This document shows, in pieces, positions 23,419 through 32,040 of a DNA stretch of 44,493 nt. Numbering within the stretch: position 1 is the first letter of the stretch; every line of letters begins with the position of its first letter. The notes beneath the pieces are model-generated. The model had not been told where the DNA came from. It did not search any database and was given only the letters and a program-made list of their open reading frames with translations. Both the position numbers and the translations under genes were made by a program. The DNA is from Myxococcales bacterium (GTDB lineage Bacteria; Lernaellota; Lernaellaia; Lernaellales; Lernaellaceae): positions 1-44,493 of the forward strand of contig JAAYVF010000059.1 in assembly GCA_012517325.1 (NCBI GenBank). Direction: 5' to 3'.

Positions 23419-23730
23419 ATGAACTCAACGAGAAGAAGCACAGTCGATACTGCGGCACGGCGACCGACGATTGATGCAACCAAATGTCTCAATTGCCGCA
23501 CGTGTGTCGATTGTTGCCCACAGCGAGCAATCGAGGAGCCCATAAATTATACCCTGCCTCGCGACCTTGGCTATGGTCCGTTCCGCTCTTGGTGGAAAGG
23601 GAGTGCTTGTGACTATCGCCTTCACGACCGGAGTCGCAACTTTGGTTGCGTTGATTTTTCGCTTTGGTTTCATTCTTTTTGGATAGTAATTATTTATTTT
23701 CGTATGTATTCCATGTGCCGTTTTCAATAA
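23419..23730 (+). CDS. Small 4Fe-4S protein, possibly frameshifted
   Basis: The frame gives 103 residues. Residues 17-38 hold one ferredoxin-like motif C23-xx-C26-xx-C29-xx-C32-C33-P. Beyond residue 60 the composition changes and no family is recognisable. In the next frame, from 23573, a convincing membrane helix begins. A one-base slip near 23597-23604 would join the Fe-S part to that helix. AGGGAG precedes the ATG at 23419. It follows the lyase gene by 76 bp and may be its electron partner. Confidence 0.55.
   Translation: MNSTRRSTVDTAARRPTIDATKCLNCRTCVDCCPQRAIEEPINYTLPRDLGYGPFRSWWKGSACDYRLHDRSRNFGCVDFSLWFHSFWIVIIYFRMYSMCRFQ
23573..23686 (+). CDS. Overlapping tiny membrane ORF, or the second half of a frameshifted ferredoxin
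   Basis: A 37-residue frame: MVRSALGGKG, then a single hydrophobic helix (about residues 12-36) running to the stop. It overlaps the 4Fe-4S gene in the +1 frame and has no clear ribosome-binding site. It could be a separate small protein or the true C-terminus of the ferredoxin, giving a membrane-anchored Fe-S protein of about 90 residues. Confidence 0.35.
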   Translation: MVRSALGGKGVLVTIAFTTGVATLVALIFRFGFILFG

Positions 23731-23977
23731 CAGTTCCTTGAAGAATTCGGCCGACATCAATAAGAAAATAACCATCAACAGTTACTCCGTCTACGAGGCT
23801 GAGCGTCTCGCGAACATACAATCGTGGCACACCCTCGTGCCGGTCAAGCCGCGCCAGCAGTTCCGGCCCGACCTTGTAGAGTTCACCGTGGACAGCGGTA
23901 GAACCGCCGGGGATCATGCCGGGAAACGATCCCAGATCGAGAAGCGTGTACAGCGGCGCGGTAAGACGCGGAAGCAA
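23690..23977 (-). pseudogene. N-terminally truncated gamma-glutamylcyclotransferase-like protein
   Basis: Up to 95 residues resemble the GGCT/AIG2 fold: PLYTLLDLGSFPGMIPGG, VHGELYKV, LARLDRHEGVPRLYVRET. The family's first strand and its YGTLRxG substrate loop are absent, so about 30 residues are missing. Similarity stops near 23960, where a remnant of a recombinase gene on the other strand begins. No ribosome-binding site is seen. Probably inactive. Confidence 0.7.
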
Positions 23978-24002
23978 TACTTGGTGTTGTTGGGGTCGTA
24001 AT

Positions 24003-24168
24003 CGCGCCGATTGCCGCTCGCGGCGCGAGCATTGAGCGCCTTGGTCGCCAGCAGCAACGGATCGTAAGCCTGCTGGTCGAGCGCGTGGTGGTCAGCGAGA
24101 CCAGCGCGGAAGTCATCATGCGCTCGGACGGCCTGCACACGCTTGTCGACGAACTGGATCCCGCCTGA
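24003..24168 (+). pseudogene. C-terminal tail of a large serine recombinase
   Basis: The plus strand encodes about 55 residues ending at TGA 24166-24168, with QQQRIVSLLVERVVVSET and DGLHTLVDELDPA, the usual end of long serine recombinases of the resolvase/invertase superfamily. The catalytic and DNA-binding parts are missing. The next gene is the HTH protein that often follows such recombinases, which strengthens the call. It marks an old mobile-element insertion. Confidence 0.65.
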
Positions 24169-24189
24169 GGCGGGACGAAGAAAGGACCG

Positions 24190-24609
24190 GTGCCGATGGT
24201 TGAGCAGAGCGAAAAAATCACGCTCCACCGCGACGGCGAAAGCATCCGTATTCACATCCCGCTGAAGTTCAAACGGCGCGGAGGACGGAAGGAAATCATT
24301 GTAGCCGATGGTCTGCCGAATTTTCAGCCAGACCGCACCGCTTACCAGAAGCCACTGGTCATCGCGATTGCGCGCGCCCATCAGTGGCAGCGTCTACTCG
24401 ACACGGGTCGCATCGGGTCAATCTCCGAACTTGCCAAGCGGCTAAAGGTCGATCACTCTTACATCAGCCGCCTTCTGCATCTGACCTTGCTCGCCCCTGA
24501 CATCATCGAAGCGATCTTAGATGGTAAGGAGTCGAGCGGCCTGTCGCTGGCAAGGCTCACCAAGCCGTTCCCGGTGCTGTGGGAAGAGCAACGCATGGAA
24601 TTTAGGTGA
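24190..24609 (+). CDS. HTH protein associated with serine recombinases
   Basis: A 139-residue basic protein. The N-terminus is ITLHRDGESIRIHIPLKF, and a ParB/KorB-like helix-turn-helix follows (SELAKRLKVDHSYISRLLHL, about 79-98). The end is LAPDIIEAILDGK and a conserved PFPVLWEEQR tail. The GTG at 24190 or ATG at 24196 are both usable; AAGGA lies just upstream. Intact by length, but its partner recombinase is truncated. Confidence 0.7.
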   Translation: MPMVEQSEKITLHRDGESIRIHIPLKFKRRGGRKEIIVADGLPNFQPDRTAYQKPLVIAIARAHQWQRLLDTGRIGSISELAKRLKVDHSYISRLLHLTLLAPDIIEAILDGKESSGLSLARLTKPFPVLWEEQRMEFR

Positions 24610-24642
24610 GGTGTAAAACAGAGGATGCTATTTTATGGCTAG

Positions 24643-25299
<657 letters not shown>

Positions 25300-25444
25300 T
25301 GTGGTCTCCGAAATCATAAATAAATCCGACACAAAGCTAGCACGGTACGTGAAAACCATCTACCGCTTTTTCTTCTTGAATGCCGCGTTTCCTACTCCAC
25401 GTGGGAGTCGAACTCTGCCACGTACCCCGTTCTGTAAGTACCTG

Positions 25445-25695
25445 ATAAATAAGCAGTCTCATCTTTGTGACGAGTTGGCCGAAGTCACAAAGATTCAGAG
25501 AAAGAGAACGAGAAAGCGCCTTTTTCACGCAAAATGTGGGGTATTGGGACTGAACTCGTCACAGTGAAAGCGGTTCGCTCGCGCTGGCCGGAGCGCCGAA
25601 CACCTTGATTTTCATAAAAATAAACGACAGGCCGAGTCCCTTATGAGGATCGGCCTGTTCTTGTCGGAGCAAGGTTAGAAAAAAAGAAGTGGTGG
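25445..25695 (+). repeat. Dispersed structured non-coding element, copy 2
   Basis: Second copy of the element at 191-455. CTTTGTGAC (25464-25472) pairs perfectly with GTCACAAAG (25484-25492), and GTGACGAGTT (25467-25476) can alternatively pair with AACTCGTCAC (25553-25562). The base pair outside the GTGAC/GTCAC core is T-A here and C-G in copy 1, a compensatory change. The closing hairpin is at 25630-25655 (GGCCGA/TCGGCC), with a weaker T-rich tail than copy 1. Confidence 0.5.
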
Positions 25696-25735
25696 AGGCG
25701 GCGGGTGAGGAAAATAGTACAACTCCACCGCGAAC

Positions 25736-25948
25736 CTACCGTAAGGTATGGAAATACCAGGCCAAACGTCCTGTGAAGGCCGATCGAAGTCCCGGAACGG
25801 ATTCGTAGAATTGAGCCGAGGTGCTTGTCGCTCTGGTAGGGCAATCGGCGATGAAGTAGGAATAATTTACAAAGACAATGAGCAAGCAGACGATGAATAC
25901 CATCCCGATCGCCATGATTCGTGAAGTGGAAGAAGCTGATCGTTCCAT
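25736..25948 (-). CDS. Possible small membrane protein
   Basis: A 70-residue frame with one strong hydrophobic helix (about residues 11-34), followed by a polar tail. No ribosome-binding site is visible before the ATG at 25948, and no family is recognised. The opposite strand is also open. It lies in the otherwise empty interval between two Asp-rich lipoprotein genes. Confidence 0.25.
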   Translation of the reverse strand: MERSASSTSRIMAIGMVFIVCLLIVFVNYSYFIADCPTRATSTSAQFYESVPGLRSAFTGRLAWYFHTLR

Positions 25949-26077
25949 CAGTGTCACAGAGAATGGCGTCGAAATGGACGTCACGGCCTGGACGAGCGGC
26001 ATTGAAAAGCGTTTTGATTCCGACGCGATTTCCTTTAGGCTAGTTCACGAAATCAGTCCACCGAACAAGAGGTATCG

Positions 26078-28105
26078 ATGAAGACGTTCTCTTTGTTGGT
26101 GCTCTTAGCGGTGCTGGGTCTAGGCGTCGGCTTGGCGCTTTCCTGTTCGTCGAGCGGTAGCGGCGATGACGACTCCAGCAGCGATGATGACGCCGTTGAC
26201 GACGACACGACCGCCGACGACGACACCGACGATGACGATGTCGACGACGACGACAGCACCGTCACTCCCTACCCCGAATCCTGCGCGAACGGTCCCGTTT
26301 TTTCGTTCGATCTCGCGAGCCGGCCGATGGTTGTCCCCTTCCCCAACGACCTCTATACGATCGAGGATGCGCAATCTCGAACAGGGCGGAGAGTCCACAT
26401 TGATGAGGATACGGCACGCCCCATCGGAGCCATGGCCGCTGTCCGCCCGTTGAAATTTCTGATCGACGCCTTCAATGACTTGAACGGTTTCTCGACCCTC
26501 GCGGATATTTATCTGCCGACCGGTGAGGAACCCGCCTGGGCGACGCTCCCCGATTTGACCGGACCATCCGGCGAGGACGGCGTTTTTCTGATGGCGGACG
26601 ACCCGGGCAGCTCAGCTGACGGCTTGTTCGTTCCCTTGAAATTCGACTTTCGGTCGCCGGATTTGCACCTGACTCCGTGGTTTCCCTTGAAGGAAAACAC
26701 CCATTACATCCTCGTCGCCACGCGCGGTCTCGCCCCCCAGGGCAGATGTTACCAAGCCTCGGAGTCGATGCGGGAAATCTGGCGGGCATGGATTGATGGA
26801 ACCGCGGATGAAACAACCGAGCGTTATCGAGCCGCGCTGACGCGCCTCGATGGGCTGGGCGTCCCGCCCGATCAAATCCTTTCCATCGCGGATTTCACCA
26901 CGGGCTGGATCACGCGCGATCTGGAAGCGGCCGTGGGAAAATTGGACACATTGTTCGAGTCTTCTCCTTCCGCTTTCAGGGATTGGGAAATCGTGCCGGA
27001 TGGCGATCCGAGTCTTTGGGCTACGGCGCACGCGGTCTTCGATGTACCCATTTTCAAACCGGACGGCGAGCCATGGGCCTTCGACTCAAACGGGACTCCG
27101 ATCGTCGACCACTACGAAACGTTGCGTGCCTATTTCACCATTCCCGCAGCAGAGGCGACTCCCGGCGGCCAGCCGTATCCCATCGTTATCTTTGAGCACG
27201 GCATCATGAGCGACATGCACGAACTGCGTCCGCCGTTCACGACCGAAATCGCCCGGCGCGGATTTGCGATGATCGCCATCGACGCCATCTGCCACGGCGA
27301 CCGCCTGCCTCCCGGTACCGGCGAGGTCGGCCAGTTGCTGTGCTTCTTCGACATTTTTCATCCCGGAGCCATGCGGGATAATTTCCGGGAGACCGCCTCG
27401 AATTTCGTGTGGTTGACCCGCGCTGTTGCCACGCTGAAGGATGTGGACCTGGACGGTAACGGAACCCCCGATTTCGACACGACCAGGATTTACGGTGTCG
27501 GTTCGTCCTTCGGCTCGGGGATGGGCGGCATGTCAGCCTCTGTGGATCGCAACGTGGAAGCACAAGTGCTGAACGCGTCGGGCGCCAAGCTGACGAACGT
27601 TCTGGTGGACGGGGGTGCCGCCCCCGTCTTTCTGGTCATCTCCCTGATTGAAAAACTGCTTCTGCCGGAAGAACCGATCACCGATTTCATCCGGATCCTG
27701 ATGGATCTACTTCAGTCGATCCTCGACCCTGCGGACCCCGCCAATTACGTAATGCATGCAATCGATGATCCCCTGGAAATCATGGAAGGCCATCAACCCC
27801 AGATATTGCAGCAAAGTGGGGCTTTCGATGAAGAGATCGGGGGGCCGTCCGGCGGGTGGCTGTGCCGCGCGGGCGGGTGGCCGCAAATGATCCCCTATGT
27901 CTGGGACGCGGGCGTTCCCCACGTCACCGCCCCGTACGAGGGTTCCGCCTTTTATCAATTCGACACCTCGGAGCACCACCTGATTTTCGATGACGATCCC
28001 TTGAGCCCGGCGACCCGCGAGCAGATTTTTCATTTTCTCGAAACACACTTCAACACCGGCATCGGGGAGATCATCGACCCACTGGCAACGGACACGGGAT
28101 TCTAG
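26078..28105 (+). CDS. Asp-rich lipoprotein with alpha/beta-hydrolase domain
   Basis: A 675-residue exported protein. The signal sequence ends in the lipobox LALSC23, followed by a Ser/Asp low-complexity linker (about 24-60). After an N-terminal beta-rich region there is a hydrolase domain from about 355. It has the oxyanion-type FEHGIMSD, the nucleophile elbow G475-S-S477-F-G479 and a late histidine pair in DTSEHHL. The domain layout resembles large bacterial lipases with an Ig-like N-terminal part. GAGG precedes the ATG. Substrate unknown. Confidence 0.82.
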   Translation: MKTFSLLVLLAVLGLGVGLALSCSSSGSGDDDSSSDDDAVDDDTTADDDTDDDDVDDDDSTVTPYPESCANGPVFSFDLASRPMVVPFPNDLYTIEDAQSRTGRRVHIDEDTARPIGAMAAVRPLKFLIDAFNDLNGFSTLADIYLPTGEEPAWATLPDLTGPSGEDGVFLMADDPGSSADGLFVPLKFDFRSPDLHLTPWFPLKENTHYILVATRGLAPQGRCYQASESMREIWRAWIDGTADETTERYRAALTRLDGLGVPPDQILSIADFTTGWITRDLEAAVGKLDTLFESSPSAFRDWEIVPDGDPSLWATAHAVFDVPIFKPDGEPWAFDSNGTPIVDHYETLRAYFTIPAAEATPGGQPYPIVIFEHGIMSDMHELRPPFTTEIARRGFAMIAIDAICHGDRLPPGTGEVGQLLCFFDIFHPGAMRDNFRETASNFVWLTRAVATLKDVDLDGNGTPDFDTTRIYGVGSSFGSGMGGMSASVDRNVEAQVLNASGAKLTNVLVDGGAAPVFLVISLIEKLLLPEEPITDFIRILMDLLQSILDPADPANYVMHAIDDPLEIMEGHQPQILQQSGAFDEEIGGPSGGWLCRAGGWPQMIPYVWDAGVPHVTAPYEGSAFYQFDTSEHHLIFDDDPLSPATREQIFHFLETHFNTGIGEIIDPLATDTGF

Positions 28106-28190
28106 GCTATACGCTAGAAACGCGAGTCGCCCCGAGGTGGGGCCACATGGCAGAAAGACAATCCTTTTTAGAGAAAGTTGGCGGTACAAA

Positions 28191-28215
28191 CGTTACTGGC
28201 ATCGAAATGCCGGGG
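28191..28215 (+). repeat. Short hairpin motif shared with position 451-475
   Basis: Of 23 bases compared with 451-473, 21 are identical. The motif folds as CTGGCAT / ATGCCGG around a CGAA loop; at 451-473 the middle pair changes from C-G to T-G, keeping the stem. It lies in the non-coding stretch between the two large exported-protein genes. Confidence 0.45.
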
Positions 28216-28279
28216 ATTTTAGGCGGGAACGTCGATTGGCTAGCTCATTAATATATGGGTATTTTCAGATGCTGTCTTT

Positions 28280-30217
28280 TCAACATCCGCATCCGCTACC
28301 GTTATCGTCGTCGTCTCCTCCAGACGACCCGCCATCATCGTCCGTCTGATCATCATCCGCGACATCGTCGTCCGCGCCGTCGTCATCGTTATCATCGTCA
28401 TCATCGTCATCATCGTCGGCAGGCGGCTGAAGACGAGCGCGGATCGCAATGTCTCGCGTAAACGAAGGGAGTTGAAGCGCAAAGGTCTGACCGAGTTCGC
28501 GTGTTTCGATGGTCACCTCGCCGTTAAAAGTGTTCCAGAATTCGATCCGCCAGACGCCGCCGGGCAGGGAGTCGATGGTTGCGACCGCGCCCTTAATAGC
28601 GGGCGGTTCAGCTTGTAGCCAATTGCTGCGGCGGTCGTGCACCCAGAAAATCGCCTTGGGCTCCGAGTCGTTGCCGAGCAGGCCGATAACCTGGAGCGGG
28701 GATCCGTTGGGGGTGGTCAGTTGGATGCCGTGAAGGACGTTGTGGTAGTCGGACATGCGGTCGGCGGCGACAAAGGCCGCGGGCGCGGCGTTGAGGTACC
28801 AAAGATCGTTCGGGTCCAAAACCGTATCCCACCACCAGTTCATTGCTCCGCCGGCGTATCCCGATAGAAGCGCCGCCCAGATGCCGTTGTGCCAATTGAT
28901 GCCGGCGGTGTCCTGCCGGTCGAATTGGCTGTTGACGTCGATGCCGTATTCGGCCATGACGACCGGACGCCCGTTGGCAAACCACGGCTTTCGAAGAAGC
29001 CACACCCCTGGCGTGAAACCCAGCAGGTATTCGTGGCGGTTGTAAAAATCCAGCGTATGGCTTTGGTGGTCCGGTTCAAATTGATACGGTTCCATGGAAC
29101 TGTCGGTGACAAGGTGATGGTAGACATCTTGCGCCGTGATCAGGGCGACCTTTCGCAAACGCCATGGATTGACAATCCATGGGTGGTAGCCGCCGATCCC
29201 ATTGACCTCATTCCATAATTCCCAGGCAAGCACGGAGCGATAAGCCCCGTATCGCGCCAGAATGTAGCGCGTTTTTTGATCCCACAGTCTCGAGCACGTT
29301 TCGTCGGTGAAAAACTCCATCGCGGTGGCAATCGGCCCGCCGTTGGAGAGGTTGTAGGGATTGTCATTCCAGCTCGACCAGGTGCCCGTGTTGAACTGTG
29401 AGGCTTGGTGGAAAACCAGTTGCACGTAGATACCTAATTCCTCGGCGATTCGCAGCATCTCATCGAACTTCCAAGCCATCGCCAGGCTGTAGCGTCCCAG
29501 GCCTTCGAACTGGCCCGACCAATGGTTTTCGTTCCATTCGAGTATCTGGGGGCCCGTTTCGGTCATCCACAGACGCGACCAGTTGCCGCCCTCGGCGGCC
29601 ATCCGCTGCCACCAGGTTTCCGTTGAAAACGATCCGCCGTCATAGGCCCAGCAGACGTTTGCGCCCAGCGGTATGTATTGGGAGCCATCGTCGAAAGAGA
29701 AATAGCGAGGGTTTTGAGCGTCCACGCGCACGAAGCCGGAGGTAAGCGGCGAAGTGGCGTTAAAATCAAATGGACCGGTTACGCTTTGGCCCGAAGCGTC
29801 GGTGACGGAAAGAGTCAGGGTGTAATGGCCTTCTTCCATCGGCGAAAAACGCACCATCCATTCGGGTTCACTCACCGCGACAAGCTGCTCGCGACCGTCA
29901 ACAAGTTCTCTTGTGTATGGCTGGTAGTAAAAACCAAAGACGGTCAACGTAATACCGCCTGGAGTTTCGATCAGCGCACGGACGTCGACTTCATCGGGGT
30001 CAAAGGGATTCGCATAAGCGGCATCAATCGTGAAGGTGACTTCCAGCCGATTATAAACCGGTACCGAATCGGCGGAAAATTCAACACCGGCAATGGTGGA
30101 AGCATCAGCCGGAAGAGCAGTCAGTGTAAGAGAAACCAACAGAAGCGCAAAAACGGCGGTGCGCCATTGATTAGTTTGTACGTAGGGTCCCCGAAGTCGA
30201 GCGGGTTTAAACGGCAT
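28280..30217 (-). CDS. Exported GH5-like glycoside hydrolase with Asp-rich CGC tail
   Basis: A 645-residue exported protein. The order is: signal peptide (about 18-40), a beta-sandwich resembling DUF5060 (about 41-155), then a (beta/alpha)8 catalytic domain. The acid/base is E337 in AWELWNEVNG and the nucleophile is E423 in MAEYGID, as in clan GH-A. After a C-terminal beta domain, an Asp-rich run from about residue 600 ends in C643-G-C645 at the extreme C-terminus. That mirrors the cysteine-Asp arrangement of the N-terminal lipoproteins nearby. The ATG directly follows the stop of a transposase remnant; a later start before the signal peptide is possible. Confidence 0.82.
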   Translation of the reverse strand: MPFKPARLRGPYVQTNQWRTAVFALLLVSLTLTALPADASTIAGVEFSADSVPVYNRLEVTFTIDAAYANPFDPDEVDVRALIETPGGITLTVFGFYYQPYTRELVDGREQLVAVSEPEWMVRFSPMEEGHYTLTLSVTDASGQSVTGPFDFNATSPLTSGFVRVDAQNPRYFSFDDGSQYIPLGANVCWAYDGGSFSTETWWQRMAAEGGNWSRLWMTETGPQILEWNENHWSGQFEGLGRYSLAMAWKFDEMLRIAEELGIYVQLVFHQASQFNTGTWSSWNDNPYNLSNGGPIATAMEFFTDETCSRLWDQKTRYILARYGAYRSVLAWELWNEVNGIGGYHPWIVNPWRLRKVALITAQDVYHHLVTDSSMEPYQFEPDHQSHTLDFYNRHEYLLGFTPGVWLLRKPWFANGRPVVMAEYGIDVNSQFDRQDTAGINWHNGIWAALLSGYAGGAMNWWWDTVLDPNDLWYLNAAPAAFVAADRMSDYHNVLHGIQLTTPNGSPLQVIGLLGNDSEPKAIFWVHDRRSNWLQAEPPAIKGAVATIDSLPGGVWRIEFWNTFNGEVTIETRELGQTFALQLPSFTRDIAIRARLQPPADDDDDDDDDNDDDGADDDVADDDQTDDDGGSSGGDDDDNGSGCGC

Positions 30218-30350
30218 TTATCGTGATCCATTCGGTTTCGACCGCGGACGGCGTTCGACGGTCGAGCGCCGAGTGGATACGGTCTTCGTTGTACCAGCGG
30301 ACATAGTGGTTGATGGCCCCATGCCTCGTCAATTGAAATTATTGCTATCC
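30218..30350 (-). mobile_element. IS3-type transposase C-terminal remnant
   Basis: On the minus strand, the frame ending at TAA 30218-30220 reads INHYVRWYNEDRIHSALD followed by RRTPSAVE, the typical C-terminal integrase-core block of IS3-family transposases. Only about 35-45 codons remain and no terminal repeats are visible. Its stop is immediately followed by the ATG of the glycosidase gene, so the insertion replaced that gene's upstream region. Confidence 0.75.
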
Positions 30351-30589
30351 CTCAGTGAAAAGAAATAATGAGTTGCTTTTTCCCAAACAAGACGGCCCTT
30401 CGGCCTGCCGGCGACAAGCGCGCCGAGGCCGGGCGGTGGCAGTCGAGAGAAGGCTTCCGGAGAGAGATTCTATCGGGAAGCATGGCCCCCTTTGCGCCGG
30501 CGCCGGAAAGCCAAGTAAAGGTATCGTTCGCCTCTACAGGGGTCATTTGCACTCGGTTAGGATGGCTATCGTTTATTGCGGCTGGAATG
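30351..30589. other. Non-coding stretch with a small GC-rich hairpin
   Basis: No gene is supported. A short GC hairpin with a CTTC loop (GGCC-CTTC-GGCC) lies near 30391-30402. A 66-codon minus-strand frame (30352-30552) has no ribosome-binding site or recognised motif. Confidence 0.3.
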
Positions 30590-31627
30590 TCAGGCGTTGT
30601 GCGCCAGGGACGGAATTTCCGCCTCTTGATCCGGGTTGTAGCGGAAGGCGCGGACCCGGGCGCGGAACTTGTCCAATTCTTCCTGATCGGACGACAGCCA
30701 CTCGATTTTACCGAGCGAGCGGCGGAAGTTGTCGCGGTCGTAGCGGGCGCCGACTTCCGCGACGTAGGCGCGGGTCAGTTCGACCGAGACTTGATGCCGG
30801 AACTGTTCGGCGACGGTGCCGAAGCCCAGGAAGAAATGGTGCAGCAGCGTCGGGCTGTAATGCCGCCGCGCCGCGCGCGGCAGCGAACGGCAATGCATCG
30901 GTTGCGCATCGCCGGCCCGGCAGAGGCCGGCGTCGAAAAAGGCGCACCCGGATTGCTGTTTGAGTTGCAGCAAACCGTCGGCGCTCGGTTCGGGATCGAC
31001 GAAATCGGCGAAGAAATCGGCCAGGCCGACGCCGGCCACCTCGGCCAGCCGCTGAACATCGTCGAGGGTCACCAGCGGTTGCGCGGCCATCCGTCCCTCG
31101 GAATTGCAGTTCACGCAAACGTGCCCGGCATTCGCCGCGACGCCGGCGTCTTGGACAAACGGCTGATCGGGCAGGGTGTTGTGGTAGATCGAATCGATCG
31201 CCCGGCGGTAATCGGCCCGGTGCCAACGCGGCCCGTTTTTACGCAGGTAGGCGCTGGTGATGGCCGCCGCGAAAGTATGGCCCCATAACTGGACCTGACT
31301 GGCGGGGGTGTCCTCGAAGGCGGTCCAGGGGATGATGTCGGAAGCCTCGCCGTAACGGCAATTGTAAAACCGACAGGCGATCGGTTTGGCCGCTTCGACC
31401 GAGCAGAGATTGTCCGGTTGCAGAAACACGCAGGCGCCGTCCGACCGCCGGCGCATCACCAGAAGCCGCGACTGCGCGGTTTTTTCGCTGTCGACAACAT
31501 CCTCGAAGACTTGGCGGTCCGCCTGGCCGCGCTGTATGGCGATCCGGTGGATATCCAGCAGAGTCACGGAAATTTCAAAATGACAGCATTTTCCGCACTT
31601 CCGGCAGCCGTCGTTCCGAGCGTTCAT
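30590..31627 (-). CDS. YkgJ-family cysteine-cluster protein (duplicated)
   Basis: A 345-residue protein with two YkgJ-type zinc or iron binding cysteine groups. The first is C8-C11-C14-C15 in CRKCGKCC, with later cysteines in CVFLQPDNLCSV and ACRFYNC. The second set is in CVNCNSEG, GCAFFDAGLC and MHCRSLP. The family includes a proposed Fe-S oxidoreductase group, and FliB-like lysine methylases are distantly similar. The start at 31627 follows a G-rich site; an upstream ATG at 31711 would add an implausible extension. Confidence 0.75.
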   Translation of the reverse strand: MNARNDGCRKCGKCCHFEISVTLLDIHRIAIQRGQADRQVFEDVVDSEKTAQSRLLVMRRRSDGACVFLQPDNLCSVEAAKPIACRFYNCRYGEASDIIPWTAFEDTPASQVQLWGHTFAAAITSAYLRKNGPRWHRADYRRAIDSIYHNTLPDQPFVQDAGVAANAGHVCVNCNSEGRMAAQPLVTLDDVQRLAEVAGVGLADFFADFVDPEPSADGLLQLKQQSGCAFFDAGLCRAGDAQPMHCRSLPRAARRHYSPTLLHHFFLGFGTVAEQFRHQVSVELTRAYVAEVGARYDRDNFRRSLGKIEWLSSDQEELDKFRARVRAFRYNPDQEAEIPSLAHNA

Positions 31628-31689
31628 CCTGTACCCCCCCAGCCCGCTCGGGCTTTCGCGCCTGACCTTAGTAGGGTGCATTCCCATAT

Positions 31690-31732
31690 TGCTTAATAAT
31701 TTGATCGGCACCTGATACGATCAAATTAAGCA
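31690..31732. other. AT-rich inverted repeat
   Basis: TGCTTAA...TTTGATCG (31690-31707) and CGATCAAATTAAGCA (31718-31732) form an imperfect 15-bp stem with a 3-base bulge in the left arm. On the plus strand five T residues follow, as in a terminator, yet no plus-strand gene ends here. It lies 63 bp upstream of the YkgJ-type gene start and may be an operator or an insertion-element remnant. Confidence 0.45.
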
Positions 31733-31785
31733 TTTTTCACGCGATTCAAAATGAAAACCGATAATTATTCGGCGCCTCATAATCG

Positions 31786-31814
31786 TAGACAACTATTTGC
31801 AATGACTAGATAAA
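31786..31814 (+). promoter_or_regulatory. Predicted promoter for the glycosyltransferase gene
   Basis: TAGACA (31786-31791) and GATAAA (31809-31814) are 17 bp apart in an AT-rich stretch. Transcription would start near 31821, leaving a leader of about 220 bases that includes a short reading frame at 31917-31997. Confidence 0.35.
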
Positions 31815-31916
31815 TTGGCATTCATCCACAAAGAGTGGGATTTATTTCACCGTTGCGTTAATTACTTGGAAAAGAAAAAGAGCATAGATTATCAACGGAA
31901 ATGCCGGAGGAATAAC

Positions 31917-31997
31917 ATGAACGCCAATTGCCCTGAAACGGGCAAAACAACCTCCCTATTTGGCGCTTTTCCCTATCCGCGAACTATGAAAGGATAG
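31917..31997 (+). CDS. Short ORF with strong ribosome-binding site (possible leader peptide)
   Basis: A 26-codon frame starting MNANCPETGKTT. GGAGG lies 6 bases before the ATG, a stronger site than that of the glycosyltransferase gene 43 bp downstream. It may be a leader peptide or the start of a decayed gene. No family is recognised. Confidence 0.3.
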   Translation: MNANCPETGKTTSLFGAFPYPRTMKG

Positions 31998-32040
31998 GCC
32001 ATTCGAAAATCGGTGAAAAAGGAGTTCCGGGAAGCGTCTG

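Noticed and set aside
25878-26081. 67-codon plus-strand ORF before the hydrolase lipoprotein
   Set aside because: No ribosome-binding site or family. The minus-strand frame with a membrane helix over the same DNA is at least as plausible.
28320-28430. CATCGTCGT-type repeats that look like a tandem repeat or CRISPR
   Set aside because: They encode the Asp-rich tail of the glycosidase; the same holds for 25080-25220 and 26160-26260 in the lipoproteins.
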